This document shows, piece by piece, positions 35,532-44,833 of a DNA stretch of 64,000 nucleotides. The notes under the pieces were generated by a model that worked only from the letters and a program-made list of their open reading frames with translations, was not told where the DNA came from and did no database searches. The number at the start of each line of letters is the position of its first letter. The first letter of the stretch is position 1. Origin of the DNA: Paenibacillus sp. JJ-100 (GTDB lineage Bacteria; Bacillota; Bacilli; Paenibacillales; Paenibacillaceae); NCBI RefSeq assembly GCF_948329825.1, contig NZ_CAOJCM010000002.1, positions 1,113,777-1,177,776 of the forward strand. The letters are read 5' to 3'. Both the position numbers and the translations under genes were made by a program.

Positions 35532-35631
35532 CTATTTCGAGGCTCCTCTCTTCTGTCCTACCTTCTAAAAAGCTTACCATGGTTAATTATGCCAATCAAA
35601 TGAAAGGATCGATGGTTTCCATATCGGCTGG

Positions 35632-35680
35632 AGAACAAAAAAGGATCAAGCAAGTGATTCATTCTCCTGCTGATCCTTAT
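35632..35680 (-). terminator. Terminator of the RsbQ / PAS-GGDEF operon
   Basis: On the minus strand AAGGATCA (with GCAGG) pairs with TTGATCCTT's TGATCCTT arm and is followed by TTTTTGTTC. It lies about 90 bases after the GGDEF gene. Confidence 0.7.
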
Positions 35681-35769
35681 TTAAGAGGGAAGTCATGCCC
35701 TCTAGTTATCGTTTGATTAAAATTACACCAGATCCTATCTCCGGTTCATACCTAGCAGCTTGAGTATAG

Positions 35770-36753
35770 TTAACGTTGAATTAATTGGGAGGCATGGGTA
35801 ACCCGATTTCGTCCGCTGGTCTTGGACGCATACAATGCATCATCCGCCTTTTGAAACATAGTTTGCTCCGTATCTGTTGCCGAGACTGTTGATACACCAA
35901 TACTCACCGTGACTTGATATTCTCCCCAGTCTGCCGAAGCGACTTGCGCACGATATCGTTCTGCCGTGTCGATAGCCTGCTGCTCTCCGCAATTCACCAG
36001 TATGATAACAAACTCTTCGCCACCATAACGTGCCACCACATCCGATTCCCGTGATATCGATTGAAGTAGTCCGGCCAGATTGCCTAACACCAGATCACCA
36101 ATGGGATGTCCATAGGTATCGTTAATGCGTTTAAAGTGATCAATGTCCAGGACTAGCAGTGAGAATTCACGCTGTTCTCGGTGATAAAGGGACAGATTGT
36201 CTGCCATACTCTCCTGAAAAAATCGACGATTTTTCAGACCTGTCAACAAATCTGTGGAAGCCATCATCTCCAACTGTTCATTTACTTTCATGAGCGCCTG
36301 CTCTTTGATTTTATATTCTTCATGCAGTCGCTCTAGCTCCATATTCGCTTCTTGTGTTGCCTGATATAACTCCTCCAGCTTGGTTTTTGTGTTGAGAATG
36401 TCTTTTTCATGCTCGATTCGTTTACGCATAATCACCGCAACACAATCGATAACATGTTGCCCATCTCTTTTCTGGCGCACCCCATTGAGCAATACCGGTA
36501 CATCCTGTCGCTCATTATTGCGGAAGGAAAAATACATCTCGTCCACATAACCGTACAGCTGAATATACGGATAAAAATAAGTATGAAAAAAGACTTTATT
36601 CGTAACCGACATCGTGGATTCAATGTGCTTGCCCATCAATTCTTCCCGTTCTTGCCCGATCATGTTCAGAAAAGTCTGATTTACTGACAGGATCACACCC
36701 GAGTCTGATATCGAAAAGTATCCACAAGGTGCTGTATCTAACTGATTGTCCAT
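35770..36753 (-). CDS. PAS-GGDEF diguanylate cyclase with an RsbP-like PAS domain
   Basis: A 327-residue soluble protein. Residues 1-112 are a PAS domain strikingly like that of Bacillus subtilis RsbP: MDNQLDTAPCGYFSIS, TFLNMIGQEREELMGKH, the aromatic run FFHTYFYPYIQLYGYVDEMY and RQDVPVLLNG, ending VIMRKR. A coiled coil follows (about 112-165), then a GGDEF domain (about 168-327) with LTGLKNRRFF, DIDHFKRINDTYGH, the active loop YGGEEF and, five residues before it, the RESD product-inhibition (I) site. It should make c-di-GMP. RsbP of B. subtilis carries a PP2C phosphatase in the place of GGDEF. The gene follows the RsbQ homologue after 24 bases, as rsbP follows rsbQ. Confidence 0.92.
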   Translation of the reverse strand: MDNQLDTAPCGYFSISDSGVILSVNQTFLNMIGQEREELMGKHIESTMSVTNKVFFHTYFYPYIQLYGYVDEMYFSFRNNERQDVPVLLNGVRQKRDGQHVIDCVAVIMRKRIEHEKDILNTKTKLEELYQATQEANMELERLHEEYKIKEQALMKVNEQLEMMASTDLLTGLKNRRFFQESMADNLSLYHREQREFSLLVLDIDHFKRINDTYGHPIGDLVLGNLAGLLQSISRESDVVARYGGEEFVIILVNCGEQQAIDTAERYRAQVASADWGEYQVTVSIGVSTVSATDTEQTMFQKADDALYASKTSGRNRVTHASQLIQR

Positions 36754-36777
36754 CGAAAACAGCCTCTCCTCTGCAAA

Positions 36778-37584
36778 TTAAGCACTATCCAGATAGTCTT
36801 TGATGAATTGAATGGTCTCTTCCGGCTGACTTAGGTGAGGATAATGCCCTCTGGCATCCATCTGCTGCAGCCTGCTGTTCTTCAAGTGGGAATGCAGATA
36901 ATTCCCGACCTCCACAGGCGCAACAATGTCATCCGAGCACTGCAAAATCAAAGTGGGCACTGACACTTGTTCCAGCTCAATCCGACAATCGGACAGGAAC
37001 GTCACTTCGGCAAATTGGCGGGCGATGTGTGGATCACGGGAGCAGAAGCTTTTTTCCAGTTCCTCTGTCAAATCTTTTCGTTCCGGATTTTGCATCGCAA
37101 TAGGGGCCAAATAACTTGCCCAGCCGATAAAGTTTAATTGCATCATCTCCAGCAGTTCATCAATATCCTGTCGTTCAAATCCACCATAATAATGGGGCAG
37201 ATCGTTAATATAACGCGGTGAGGGCCCAAGCATGATGATATTTTTGAAATAATGTGGTGCCTGGATGGAGGCAAGCATGCCGATCATGCTACTAACGGAA
37301 TGACCAACAAAAATGACATCTCGAAGTTTCAGCGCTTCCATAATCTCCAGCACATCCTGTGCATAACCGCTCAGCTTATTATATTTAAGAGCATCATAAT
37401 CGTTAATTTGAGATTCGCCGGAACCTACATAATCAAAGAGCACAATACGGTATTGTTCTAAAAAAGCAGGTACGATATATCGCCACATATCCTGATCACA
37501 GCCGAAGCCATGGGCAAATACGATCGTCTGGGTACCATTTCCCAAAATTTTCACATTGTTGCGCACTAGAACATCAACAGTCAT
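36778..37584 (-). CDS. rsbQ: RsbQ-like alpha/beta hydrolase
   Basis: A 268-residue hydrolase closely resembling RsbQ of Bacillus subtilis: FAHGFGCDQDMWRYIVPAF, VLFDYVGSGES, GYAQDVLEIMEALKL, the nucleophile elbow FVGHSVSSMIGMLAS with Ser96 (same number as in RsbQ), GPSPRYINDLPHYYGGFE, ILQCSDDIVAP (catalytic Asp) and DARGHYPHLS (catalytic His). RsbQ is needed for RsbP to sense energy stress and is thought to act on a small hydrophobic compound recognised by the PAS domain; the same fold is used by plant strigolactone and karrikin receptors. The start is taken as ATG 37584 after AGAGGTGAG. Its partner here is the PAS-GGDEF protein. Confidence 0.92.
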   Translation of the reverse strand: MTVDVLVRNNVKILGNGTQTIVFAHGFGCDQDMWRYIVPAFLEQYRIVLFDYVGSGESQINDYDALKYNKLSGYAQDVLEIMEALKLRDVIFVGHSVSSMIGMLASIQAPHYFKNIIMLGPSPRYINDLPHYYGGFERQDIDELLEMMQLNFIGWASYLAPIAMQNPERKDLTEELEKSFCSRDPHIARQFAEVTFLSDCRIELEQVSVPTLILQCSDDIVAPVEVGNYLHSHLKNSRLQQMDARGHYPHLSQPEETIQFIKDYLDSA

Positions 37585-37793
37585 TTCACTCACCTCTCAG
37601 AGAGATCATTAGTTATCAGAACATTATAGCGGAAAATGTTGAGAATTGGGTTAAAAATAATTACTTTTTCGTTTTTGTGTATTGCTGCATGCGTTTTTGC
37701 TAAATTATACAAGAACCCGTATGTAGAGGGTGTAAGCTTCTGCCATCCTGATGTAATATAAAAGCTATACTTGAACAGGAGGACTGAAGGATA

Positions 37794-38441
37794 ATGCAAT
37801 CGTTGAATACGGCTTTATCTTATTTTATTGAACAGCAAGACTTATACAATGAAGCAAACGGACTTTTCTCCAATCATGATCTTCGACCTCGCAAACATCC
37901 CGTTCAACCGGAAGTGGACAAGCGCATCCCCCTTTCACCAGAGCTTCAATATCTGTATAGTCACTACGAGATGATTGATGCCAAAGCGGAAGGGACGCTC
38001 AAAATGAAAAGTGCAGCAGTTGAAATCGGCGATGCCGCTCTGCTCTTCTTCCCTGCTCCAGAACATCTGCATCGTCAGCAGCTCGGGTTCCGCTGGATCG
38101 GTATGCAGGAACCTTACGACGAATCCGACACATGGCCGTCACATCATATTGTGATCGCTAATCTGAATGATGATCCCGTGATTGTCGATGCTGGAGAGCC
38201 AGATTCTCCTGTCTATGTTGCATTTGAGGGCGGAGAACCGGCGCTCGCTGCGGATTCCCTGGCAGACTTTTTTACGGCTATCGGGATCCTGATTGAACAT
38301 GCACGCTTATTCGCAGGTGAGGTGAAGGACGAAGAGACGTTCGAGACGAAACCGGAATACCTTATCCAAATACAGCCAAAACTAGAGGAGCTGCTTGGAC
38401 AGGAACACACCGCACGTCTTCTAGAGTACTTGTCCATATAA
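37794..38441 (+). CDS. Unrecognised cytoplasmic protein, possibly SMI1/KNR4 (SUKH)-like
   Basis: A 215-residue soluble protein with AGGAGG ahead of its ATG. The centre (about 50-165) reads LSPELQYLYSHYEM, then HHIVIANLNDDPVIVDAGEP and SPVYVAFEGG, then a helix with LADFFTAIGI, which recalls the order of elements in SMI1/KNR4 proteins, including Asp-rich turns and the VY.. strand. Such proteins are often immunity factors of contact toxins, but no toxin gene is near and the match is by eye only. The gene is divergent from rsbQ. Confidence 0.5.
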   Translation: MQSLNTALSYFIEQQDLYNEANGLFSNHDLRPRKHPVQPEVDKRIPLSPELQYLYSHYEMIDAKAEGTLKMKSAAVEIGDAALLFFPAPEHLHRQQLGFRWIGMQEPYDESDTWPSHHIVIANLNDDPVIVDAGEPDSPVYVAFEGGEPALAADSLADFFTAIGILIEHARLFAGEVKDEETFETKPEYLIQIQPKLEELLGQEHTARLLEYLSI

Positions 38442-38494
38442 ATGAAAGCTGACGTTTGGAAGTGTCATCTAAACTCGGGACGGAGGAAATATCC

Positions 38495-39052
38495 ATGATT
38501 TACGTCGCTTTGCTGCGTGGCATTAATGTGGGCGGCAAGAACAAATTGGACATGAAACAGCTCAAGGAAACCTTTGAACAGGCTGGTATGCAGAAAGTCG
38601 TTACCTACATCCATTCCGGTAATATCATCTTCGCTGATCATCAGGAACGAAACAATGCCCACACCGAGTTAGCTGAACTGCTGGAACAAGCGATTGCCGC
38701 TGATTTTGGCTTAAACATTAAAGTATTGGTGCGTAATTTAGAAGAAATGCATAAGCTTATGCAAGCCTTGCCTTCTGATTGGAGCAATAATGATCAGGCC
38801 AAAAGTGATGTTCTCTTTTTGTGGGATGAGATTAACGATGTTGACGTGCTGGAGAAGATCCCTCTAAAATCAGGGGTCGGTGAGATCATCTATGTACCTG
38901 GTGCCCTTCTGTACTCGGTCAGCAGAGAGGAAGCATCCAGAAGCGGTATGAACAAGCTGGTTGGGTCCAAGATCTATTCGTACATGACGGTCCGAAATGT
39001 GAATACTACACGTAAAATCTATGCACTGATGCAAGCAGCAGCCGAGATATAA
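38495..39052 (+). CDS. DUF1697 family protein
   Basis: A 185-residue protein beginning MIYVALLRGINVGGKNKLDMKQL after GGAGG. That opening, the following TYIHSGNIIFA strand and the C-terminal SGMNKLVGSKIYSYMTVRN are diagnostic of DUF1697, a widespread family of unknown function. A short reading 13 codons longer exists but lacks a ribosome binding site. It is 53 bases after the SUKH-like gene and probably in the same transcript, which a terminator ends at 39207-39235. Confidence 0.88.
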   Translation: MIYVALLRGINVGGKNKLDMKQLKETFEQAGMQKVVTYIHSGNIIFADHQERNNAHTELAELLEQAIAADFGLNIKVLVRNLEEMHKLMQALPSDWSNNDQAKSDVLFLWDEINDVDVLEKIPLKSGVGEIIYVPGALLYSVSREEASRSGMNKLVGSKIYSYMTVRNVNTTRKIYALMQAAAEI

Positions 39053-39206
39053 GACAGGCAAAGCAACGTTATACTGATCCTGACCTTTCAATTTACTTCG
39101 TCTTCAGATAATAAAATGGACTTCACATCCAGCTTAATCGGAGTGCCACCATGCTTATAGAGACATCCAATAACGACCTGTGAATAATATATAATTTACG
39201 ATCGGG

Positions 39207-39235
39207 GAAAAGCCCGCTAATGTGCGGGCTTTTTG
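39207..39235 (+). terminator. Terminator after the DUF1697 gene
   Basis: AAAAGCCCGC and GCGGGCTTTTT form a 10-bp stem with a 6-base loop and a T run. The A run may allow use from the convergent GH20-GH3 gene as well. Confidence 0.9.
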
Positions 39236-39296
39236 TGTTTTTGAATATATTTATTTCCCTGTTGAGCAGTTTATTACATACAAAATTACCGACAAG

Positions 39297-42200
39297 TCAC
39301 TGGGGAGCTGTTAACCGCTCCACCAGTGCCCGCAGAGAAAAGTCGGAGGTGGAACACAGCAGTATGCTTCCAGCTGTCTGCGGCAGAACCCCGTCATCAT
39401 AGGGATTGCGCAGCACCAAATTCAATACTGGCTTAACCGCAGCAAGCTTCTCAGCTAGTGCCAGTTGCTCAGTGAACAGATGAGCATTAAGCGTTCCCTG
39501 GATAACGATGTCCGCAGTAGAAGCCTGTAGTACCAGTGATGCAATCTCTTCCGCATCAGGTTTCATTGTGCAATAGCGTGTCTCCACAGTGACGCCTGTA
39601 TCCATCAACAAGGAGGCCAGTCTAATCTCAGCAGAGCCACTATTATCGGCCTGGGTTAGCTGCTCCTGCTCCGGTAATATCAGCAGATAATTCAGGGAAG
39701 CTTTGAGCGGCAGCAGGCCCTGCGGATCTCGGTTGATTTTCACAGTCTGACGAGCCAGCCGCAGTGCTGCCTCCTCCCACTGCTCTCTGGGAATCGGCTG
39801 CGCAGTCTCTCGATACTGCTGGAATTTATCATATAACTGCTGGATACGAAGAACCGATTCATCAATACGCGCCTCGTTGATTCGTCCATCCCGTACAGCC
39901 GCCAAGATTCCTGCCATAACCTGACTCTGAAACTCCGGCGTATGACACATCAGGATCATATCGTTTCCCGCCTGAACAGCCAACACTCCCACTTCTTCCG
40001 GGCTAAAATGATTACGGATGGCCCCCATCTCAATATCATCCGTGCAGATCACCCCCGCATAGCCTAACTCTCCCCTTAGCAACTCCGAAACAAAATAAGG
40101 GCTGAGTGAAGCCGGAAGGCCACCAGATTTCGGAATGTTTGGATATACCAGATGCCCCATCATGATTGAATCTGCCCCTGCTTCAATCGCCTCCATGAAG
40201 GGGAGCAGAGGCCCTTCCATCAACTGTTCCAACGTGAGCTCACATTCCGGCAAAACGATATGAGAATCTCCGCTCACTTGCCCGTGACCGGGAAAATGCT
40301 TAGCCGTCACAGCGATACCTACTTCATGCATTCCCTGAATATATGCACGGCCGAATTGGGCGACCAGCTGCGGATCCTCGCCGAAGGAGCGCACACCGAC
40401 TACGGGGTTATCTATATTCGTGTTCACATCCAGCACAGGTGCCCAGTTCATCGGAATGCCAAGCGAATGCAGCTGACTGCCGATGACTTTCCCGAGCAAG
40501 CGGGCGACCTCAGGGTCTTCACTTAACCCGACAGCCCGGTTTCCAGGGATATAAGGAAAGAAGCTTTTGAATTTGGATAGGGTGCCACCCTCTTCATCTA
40601 CCGAAACGTAATAAGGCAAAGTCCTTCCATGATCTCCGGCTATGTTCTGTACTTCGCCCAGCAGTGCAAGTGTCTGCTGCTCACTTTCGACATTATGCGG
40701 AAAGATACCGATTCCTCCGAACCGGTGATGTTCCATTCTGCCGCGAAACTCCGGCTCGGCTCTAGTAGTTGGTGTGCCTACTACACACATCATAGCTACT
40801 TTATCTTCCAGACTCAGTACCGCCAGATCGGCTTCTGAATAGGCTGTACTCAGCCCCAGCTCATGATAAAGCGTACGCTCCAGATAATCATGCAGATAGA
40901 ATCTGGATTTCACAAAATGCTCCGCCATATCACAGGGCTGGTAACGCCCCACCGCATCCCTCATACGGGGTAGGACATCCTCGCGCCCACGACGGTTTCT
41001 TGTATAATTGTTCTGGAGTGACCGCCACTCCGCATCGTCTCCGGGAAATAGCTCCCAGCGGTAGGCGTACTTGTGAATAGCCCGTGAACGATCTGTCGCC
41101 ACCTCAAAATCATGCATAATGGCAATCAGTTCTGCTTCTTCCTTATGTTCACGTACTTCGTCTATTAGCTTCCAGATCACATCATAATAGTCTTCCACCT
41201 TGTAATGGCCGAGAATTTGATGCCCGGTAACCGGATCAATGCCATGAAACTGCTCCAAAAATCGGTCTATAAAGGTCGAGACATCCGCCTTACGATTCCA
41301 GGTCAGATCCGCATGCAGCAACATCGGGTACCAAGTTGTTTCGAAAATACCATATGGAACACCGAGACTGAAAGGCCCCGTCCAGTTGGTGGCAACCACG
41401 CAGTCCATATCTAGCTTGTCGGCTGTCTCTGCCCATTGGATCAGATTGTCCGTCCGGTTCAGCAGCACCGGATAATTCTGATGCTCTGCCCAGTCAAAGC
41501 TGCGAACTGCTGGAGCACCCATAACCTCGATGCCTAGCGCCCTGAACTTATCCGCATGCGAAGTAACTTCCGCTTTGATATTACGCCCATTGTAGATCCA
41601 AATCATGGCCACACTTCTCTGATCGAGTTGAGCAAGTTCCTCTGCTGGACATTTATCCAGCATATCGTGCCAGAAGATGGGCTGTTTCCCCCGTTCTACC
41701 GTAAAAGCAATCAGGCGATTCAAAAAAGCGATAAAGACTCTTTCCCGTACGCCATCAAATTCGACTTTGCAGCGTTCACATTCGCATAAACTATAGACCT
41801 CATCACAACCGAGATGAATATAACGCGATTGAGGGTGGGCATCGATCATCTCTCCGAGGAGCGTGGTAATTAAGCTATAGGATTCCGGATGGGATGGGCA
41901 GATCTCCCCAGTAGAATGCTCTGTCTCTCGAAGGTGCCGCCAAGCTTCGTGACGCAATACATATTCCAGATGTCCAAAGCTCTGCTGGAGCGGAATAATC
42001 TCTATAAAATGTTCATGGGCATTGCGCTTCAGCTCTTCAAGCTGTGATAGCTTTAACGCATGCTTCGGATGTGCCAACTCGGGATGCGCCCGGAATGGAA
42101 ATTTATCCTCATATTCAATCAGAATCGCATTCGTCTTATATCGTGCAAATTCCGCCACGTATTCAATCAACAGTTCAGGCTTCGAGAACGTCTGGCGTAA

Positions 42201-42821
42201 ATCCAAATTCATTGCCCGCACAGCCGTATCAGGCCAATCTGTTATCGCTACAGCCGGGATAGCTCCATCCGATCCGCGCAATTGTATTAATGTTTGCAAT
42301 CCGTAAAATAGACCTGCCCCATCCAACGCGTAGACCTCAGCTCTTTGGGGCGATACATCTAGCCGATACCCTTGTGGGCGTCCGTCAAGCCCTGCAGGGT
42401 CTGCATCGTCTTTACCGATCAAAGAACTAATATCAGAGACGACCACCCCCTTTTCTTGTACTCCCCTGGCTTCAGATGCTTCATGAATTGTTTGGGCTGC
42501 TTGGGTTTCATAATCTTCTTGGGCTTCTTGACCTTTAGGAGCTCCTTGGGCTTCATCAACTGCATGAGCATCTTGGACTTTATGAACCTCATCGACTATC
42601 TGCTGCATCTCCTGCCCGAGAAGACGTTCAACGACTAGTAAATAACCTCTGTCTATTCGAAATTGTGTATATTCCATGTTCGGAAATGCACGGCGGCAAT
42701 GCATCTCCAATCTTGGATCATCTTGCTCCATGTAAAGACTTATTCTCACCTTTTCATTCAGCCGCAAGGTTCCTTCCCCAGTTGCTACAATCTGCTTCGG
42801 TTGTGGTATCAAGCTCTGCAT
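39297..42821 (-). CDS. GH20-GH3 fusion: beta-N-acetylhexosaminidase joined to NagZ-like enzyme
   Basis: A 1174-residue protein without signal peptide, so intracellular. N-terminal half (about 1-640): a GH20b-like domain, then a GH20 barrel with catalytic pair HLGCDEVY (Asp-Glu). C-terminal half (about 660-1174): a GH3 NagZ-like barrel with YVSVDEEGG, KHFPGHG with the DSH dyad residues, nucleophile Asp in ICTDDIEMGAI, and a second alpha/beta domain. Both folds release terminal GlcNAc by different mechanisms (substrate-assisted oxazoline versus covalent glycosyl-enzyme). Residues about 67-127 form an Ala/Glu/Gln-rich low-complexity insert in the N-terminal domain. Start chosen at ATG 42821, preceded by GGAGGAG. 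Last gene of the GlcNAc operon, 22 bases after nagA. Confidence 0.92.
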   Translation of the reverse strand: MQSLIPQPKQIVATGEGTLRLNEKVRISLYMEQDDPRLEMHCRRAFPNMEYTQFRIDRGYLLVVERLLGQEMQQIVDEVHKVQDAHAVDEAQGAPKGQEAQEDYETQAAQTIHEASEARGVQEKGVVVSDISSLIGKDDADPAGLDGRPQGYRLDVSPQRAEVYALDGAGLFYGLQTLIQLRGSDGAIPAVAITDWPDTAVRAMNLDLRQTFSKPELLIEYVAEFARYKTNAILIEYEDKFPFRAHPELAHPKHALKLSQLEELKRNAHEHFIEIIPLQQSFGHLEYVLRHEAWRHLRETEHSTGEICPSHPESYSLITTLLGEMIDAHPQSRYIHLGCDEVYSLCECERCKVEFDGVRERVFIAFLNRLIAFTVERGKQPIFWHDMLDKCPAEELAQLDQRSVAMIWIYNGRNIKAEVTSHADKFRALGIEVMGAPAVRSFDWAEHQNYPVLLNRTDNLIQWAETADKLDMDCVVATNWTGPFSLGVPYGIFETTWYPMLLHADLTWNRKADVSTFIDRFLEQFHGIDPVTGHQILGHYKVEDYYDVIWKLIDEVREHKEEAELIAIMHDFEVATDRSRAIHKYAYRWELFPGDDAEWRSLQNNYTRNRRGREDVLPRMRDAVGRYQPCDMAEHFVKSRFYLHDYLERTLYHELGLSTAYSEADLAVLSLEDKVAMMCVVGTPTTRAEPEFRGRMEHHRFGGIGIFPHNVESEQQTLALLGEVQNIAGDHGRTLPYYVSVDEEGGTLSKFKSFFPYIPGNRAVGLSEDPEVARLLGKVIGSQLHSLGIPMNWAPVLDVNTNIDNPVVGVRSFGEDPQLVAQFGRAYIQGMHEVGIAVTAKHFPGHGQVSGDSHIVLPECELTLEQLMEGPLLPFMEAIEAGADSIMMGHLVYPNIPKSGGLPASLSPYFVSELLRGELGYAGVICTDDIEMGAIRNHFSPEEVGVLAVQAGNDMILMCHTPEFQSQVMAGILAAVRDGRINEARIDESVLRIQQLYDKFQQYRETAQPIPREQWEEAALRLARQTVKINRDPQGLLPLKASLNYLLILPEQEQLTQADNSGSAEIRLASLLMDTGVTVETRYCTMKPDAEEIASLVLQASTADIVIQGTLNAHLFTEQLALAEKLAAVKPVLNLVLRNPYDDGVLPQTAGSILLCSTSDFSLRALVERLTAPQ

Positions 42822-42843
42822 CGCTCTCCTCCTATTCATAGCT

Positions 42844-44004
42844 CTATGGTCTGATCTGGCCATTCTTCCAGCACTGCAACACACTCCACTTTCCATCCTT
42901 CATGTGGAAGCTAACCACATCCGCAGGTGCACCGATCTCAAGTCCTCTGGCCTGTTCAAGCCCAAGCAATTCGGCCGGATGTGCCGAGGCACAATCCCAG
43001 GCATCGGCAAGGCCGGTCAGTCCCGTTTCCACGAGATACCTTACCTGATCTGGGAGCATCATCGCCGAGCCAGCCAGAAGTTGTGGCTGACCCGCAAGGT
43101 GCAATCGGCCTTCCGCCGTCAGTACTACATCACCGCCGATATGCAGGCGATGGGAACCTGGCGGCATGCCGCTCAGGGATACGGCATCGCTGACCAGTAT
43201 GGCGCGATTTCTCTTCATCCGGAGAATCACGGTAAGCACGGATGGAGGAAGATGGTGTCCATCGGCAATCATACAGCCATATAACTCATCGGCTGCAAGC
43301 TGTTCCCACAGATAATTGGGATGGCGCGGAAGCGTCAGATGTGTTCCGTTACCCAGATGCGTGGACATTACTGCCCCTGCGGCTATCGCTTCCCTGATCT
43401 GCTCAGGCGTTGCCGCCGTATGACCAATGGAGACAAGTATGCCCGATTCGCAGCATTTGGCGATAAACGAAGCCGCATCCGGCCACTCTGGGGAAAGGGT
43501 AATGATGCGGATCAACCCTTCAGCAGCTTCCTGCAAGCAGCAAAAGACCTCCCAATCCGGGGGAATAATATACTCCCTCGGGTGCGCACCGCGTGGGCCA
43601 TCCTCTGGGGAGAGGAAGGGGCCTTCCAGATGAATGCCTGCAACCCCATCAGCCACATCCGGGTACAGCCGAACAGCTTCCGCAATAGCAGAAGCGGCCT
43701 TAGCTAGCCGGATCGGGCTGTTCGTAATCAATGTTGGGCAATAACTTGTAACGCCCTGTTTTTGCAGTAGCCGTGTCAGTTTCAACACCGTTTTAGAACT
43801 CAGCGGAGCCGCATTCAGATCCAGACCCCATCCACCATTCACCTGCAAATCCACGAGTCCGGGTGCAATCCATGGAAGTGGCTTCGCGAGAGATGATACT
43901 TCAAGCTCAGCAACGGCAGTAATGGTCGTGATCCGCCCATCTCTGACGCCCACCTCAATAGGTCCCCCGGTCCGGTAGTGCCTTCCAATCAACGGCACAC
44001 TCAC
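42844..44004 (-). CDS. nagA: N-acetylglucosamine-6-phosphate deacetylase
   Basis: A 386-residue amidohydrolase with GLVDLQVNGGWGLDLN, GIHLEGPFLSPEDGPRGAH (metal Glu), SIGHTAATPEQ (metal His), MSTHLGNGTH (second His) and LVSDAVSLSG (catalytic Asp). The THLGNG segment replaces the THLFNAM of E. coli NagA and marks a separate subfamily with DGHHLP downstream. It converts GlcNAc-6-phosphate to glucosamine-6-phosphate. The likely start is GTG 44004, overlapping the nagB stop by 4 bases (GTGA), giving a normal length; reading further upstream would overlap nagB by more than 70 bases. Confidence 0.9.
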   Translation of the reverse strand: MSVPLIGRHYRTGGPIEVGVRDGRITTITAVAELEVSSLAKPLPWIAPGLVDLQVNGGWGLDLNAAPLSSKTVLKLTRLLQKQGVTSYCPTLITNSPIRLAKAASAIAEAVRLYPDVADGVAGIHLEGPFLSPEDGPRGAHPREYIIPPDWEVFCCLQEAAEGLIRIITLSPEWPDAASFIAKCCESGILVSIGHTAATPEQIREAIAAGAVMSTHLGNGTHLTLPRHPNYLWEQLAADELYGCMIADGHHLPPSVLTVILRMKRNRAILVSDAVSLSGMPPGSHRLHIGGDVVLTAEGRLHLAGQPQLLAGSAMMLPDQVRYLVETGLTGLADAWDCASAHPAELLGLEQARGLEIGAPADVVSFHMKDGKWSVLQCWKNGQIRP

Positions 44005-44783
44005 AATCCGTAAGCTTCCCGGTCCGTGAACATTGTAATTCCTGGATGTGTACGGAGAATAGTGGCCGGACATACCGTGCTGATTGGATCATGTAAAGCT
44101 GCAGTGAGCGCACTGCGCTTGGATGCACCTGGCACGATCACAAACAATTCCCTTCCAGCCATAAGCGCTGGTACAGTCAGGGTCAACGCCCGTTCAGGTA
44201 CGTCATCCAGTCGGGCAAAACAACCATCGTTTACTTGCTGACGTCGGCAGGCTTCATCCAGTTTTACCACTTTAACATCCAGCAGGTCTTCAAAATCGGC
44301 TACAGGTGGATCATTGAAAGCAATGTGTCCATTTTCCCCGATTCCGAGACAGACGATATCAATAGGAGCTTCACGTAACATGTCTCCATATCTTCGACAC
44401 TCCTGATCCACATCGTGTAACCCATCCAACAGTTCTACCCGTCCAGGCTGTACCCGGCTGAATAACCGTTCCGTTAAATATTGGCCGAAGCGCTGGGGGG
44501 CCGTATCGGCCAGCCCAATGTATTCATCCATATGAAAGGCACAGACTCGCGACCAGTCGATGCCTTGCTCTCGGACCAGCCCCTCATACAATTCGTTTTG
44601 CGAAGGAGCAGCAGCGAACACGATCCGCACCTGGCGCTCGGAATCCTGAAGTAACTGCCTTAATCGGGCACCAACCGCCACGGCGGCGGCGGCGCCCATC
44701 TGACCTCGATCATCATATACACGTACAGACATACGCTCAACGAAGTGGGTCTTCAGCGGCTTCATCATGCCATTTGTATTCAT
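44001..44783 (-). CDS. nagB: Glucosamine-6-phosphate deaminase
   Basis: A 260-residue NagB-type isomerase/deaminase. VFAAAPSQNELYEGL forms the phosphate loop, FHMDEYIGL carries the catalytic Asp and LGIGENGHIAFNDPP the catalytic His. The enzyme turns glucosamine-6-phosphate into fructose-6-phosphate and ammonia, the last step before glycolysis. It couples translationally to nagA and is 50 bases after the GH18-like gene. The usual allosteric C-terminal features of the E. coli hexamer are not obvious, as in Bacillus NagB. Confidence 0.92.
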   Translation of the reverse strand: MNTNGMMKPLKTHFVERMSVRVYDDRGQMGAAAAVAVGARLRQLLQDSERQVRIVFAAAPSQNELYEGLVREQGIDWSRVCAFHMDEYIGLADTAPQRFGQYLTERLFSRVQPGRVELLDGLHDVDQECRRYGDMLREAPIDIVCLGIGENGHIAFNDPPVADFEDLLDVKVVKLDEACRRQQVNDGCFARLDDVPERALTLTVPALMAGRELFVIVPGASKRSALTAALHDPISTVCPATILRTHPGITMFTDREAYGL

Positions 44784-44833
44784 TAGTTCTCCTCCTCCAT
44801 TTCCTCATCGTGACTGCTTCTCGCCACGCTTCT

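Noticed and set aside
37794-39052. SUKH-like plus DUF1697 pair as a toxin-immunity or defence locus
   Set aside because: No toxin, nuclease or recombination gene nearby and the SUKH match is tentative.
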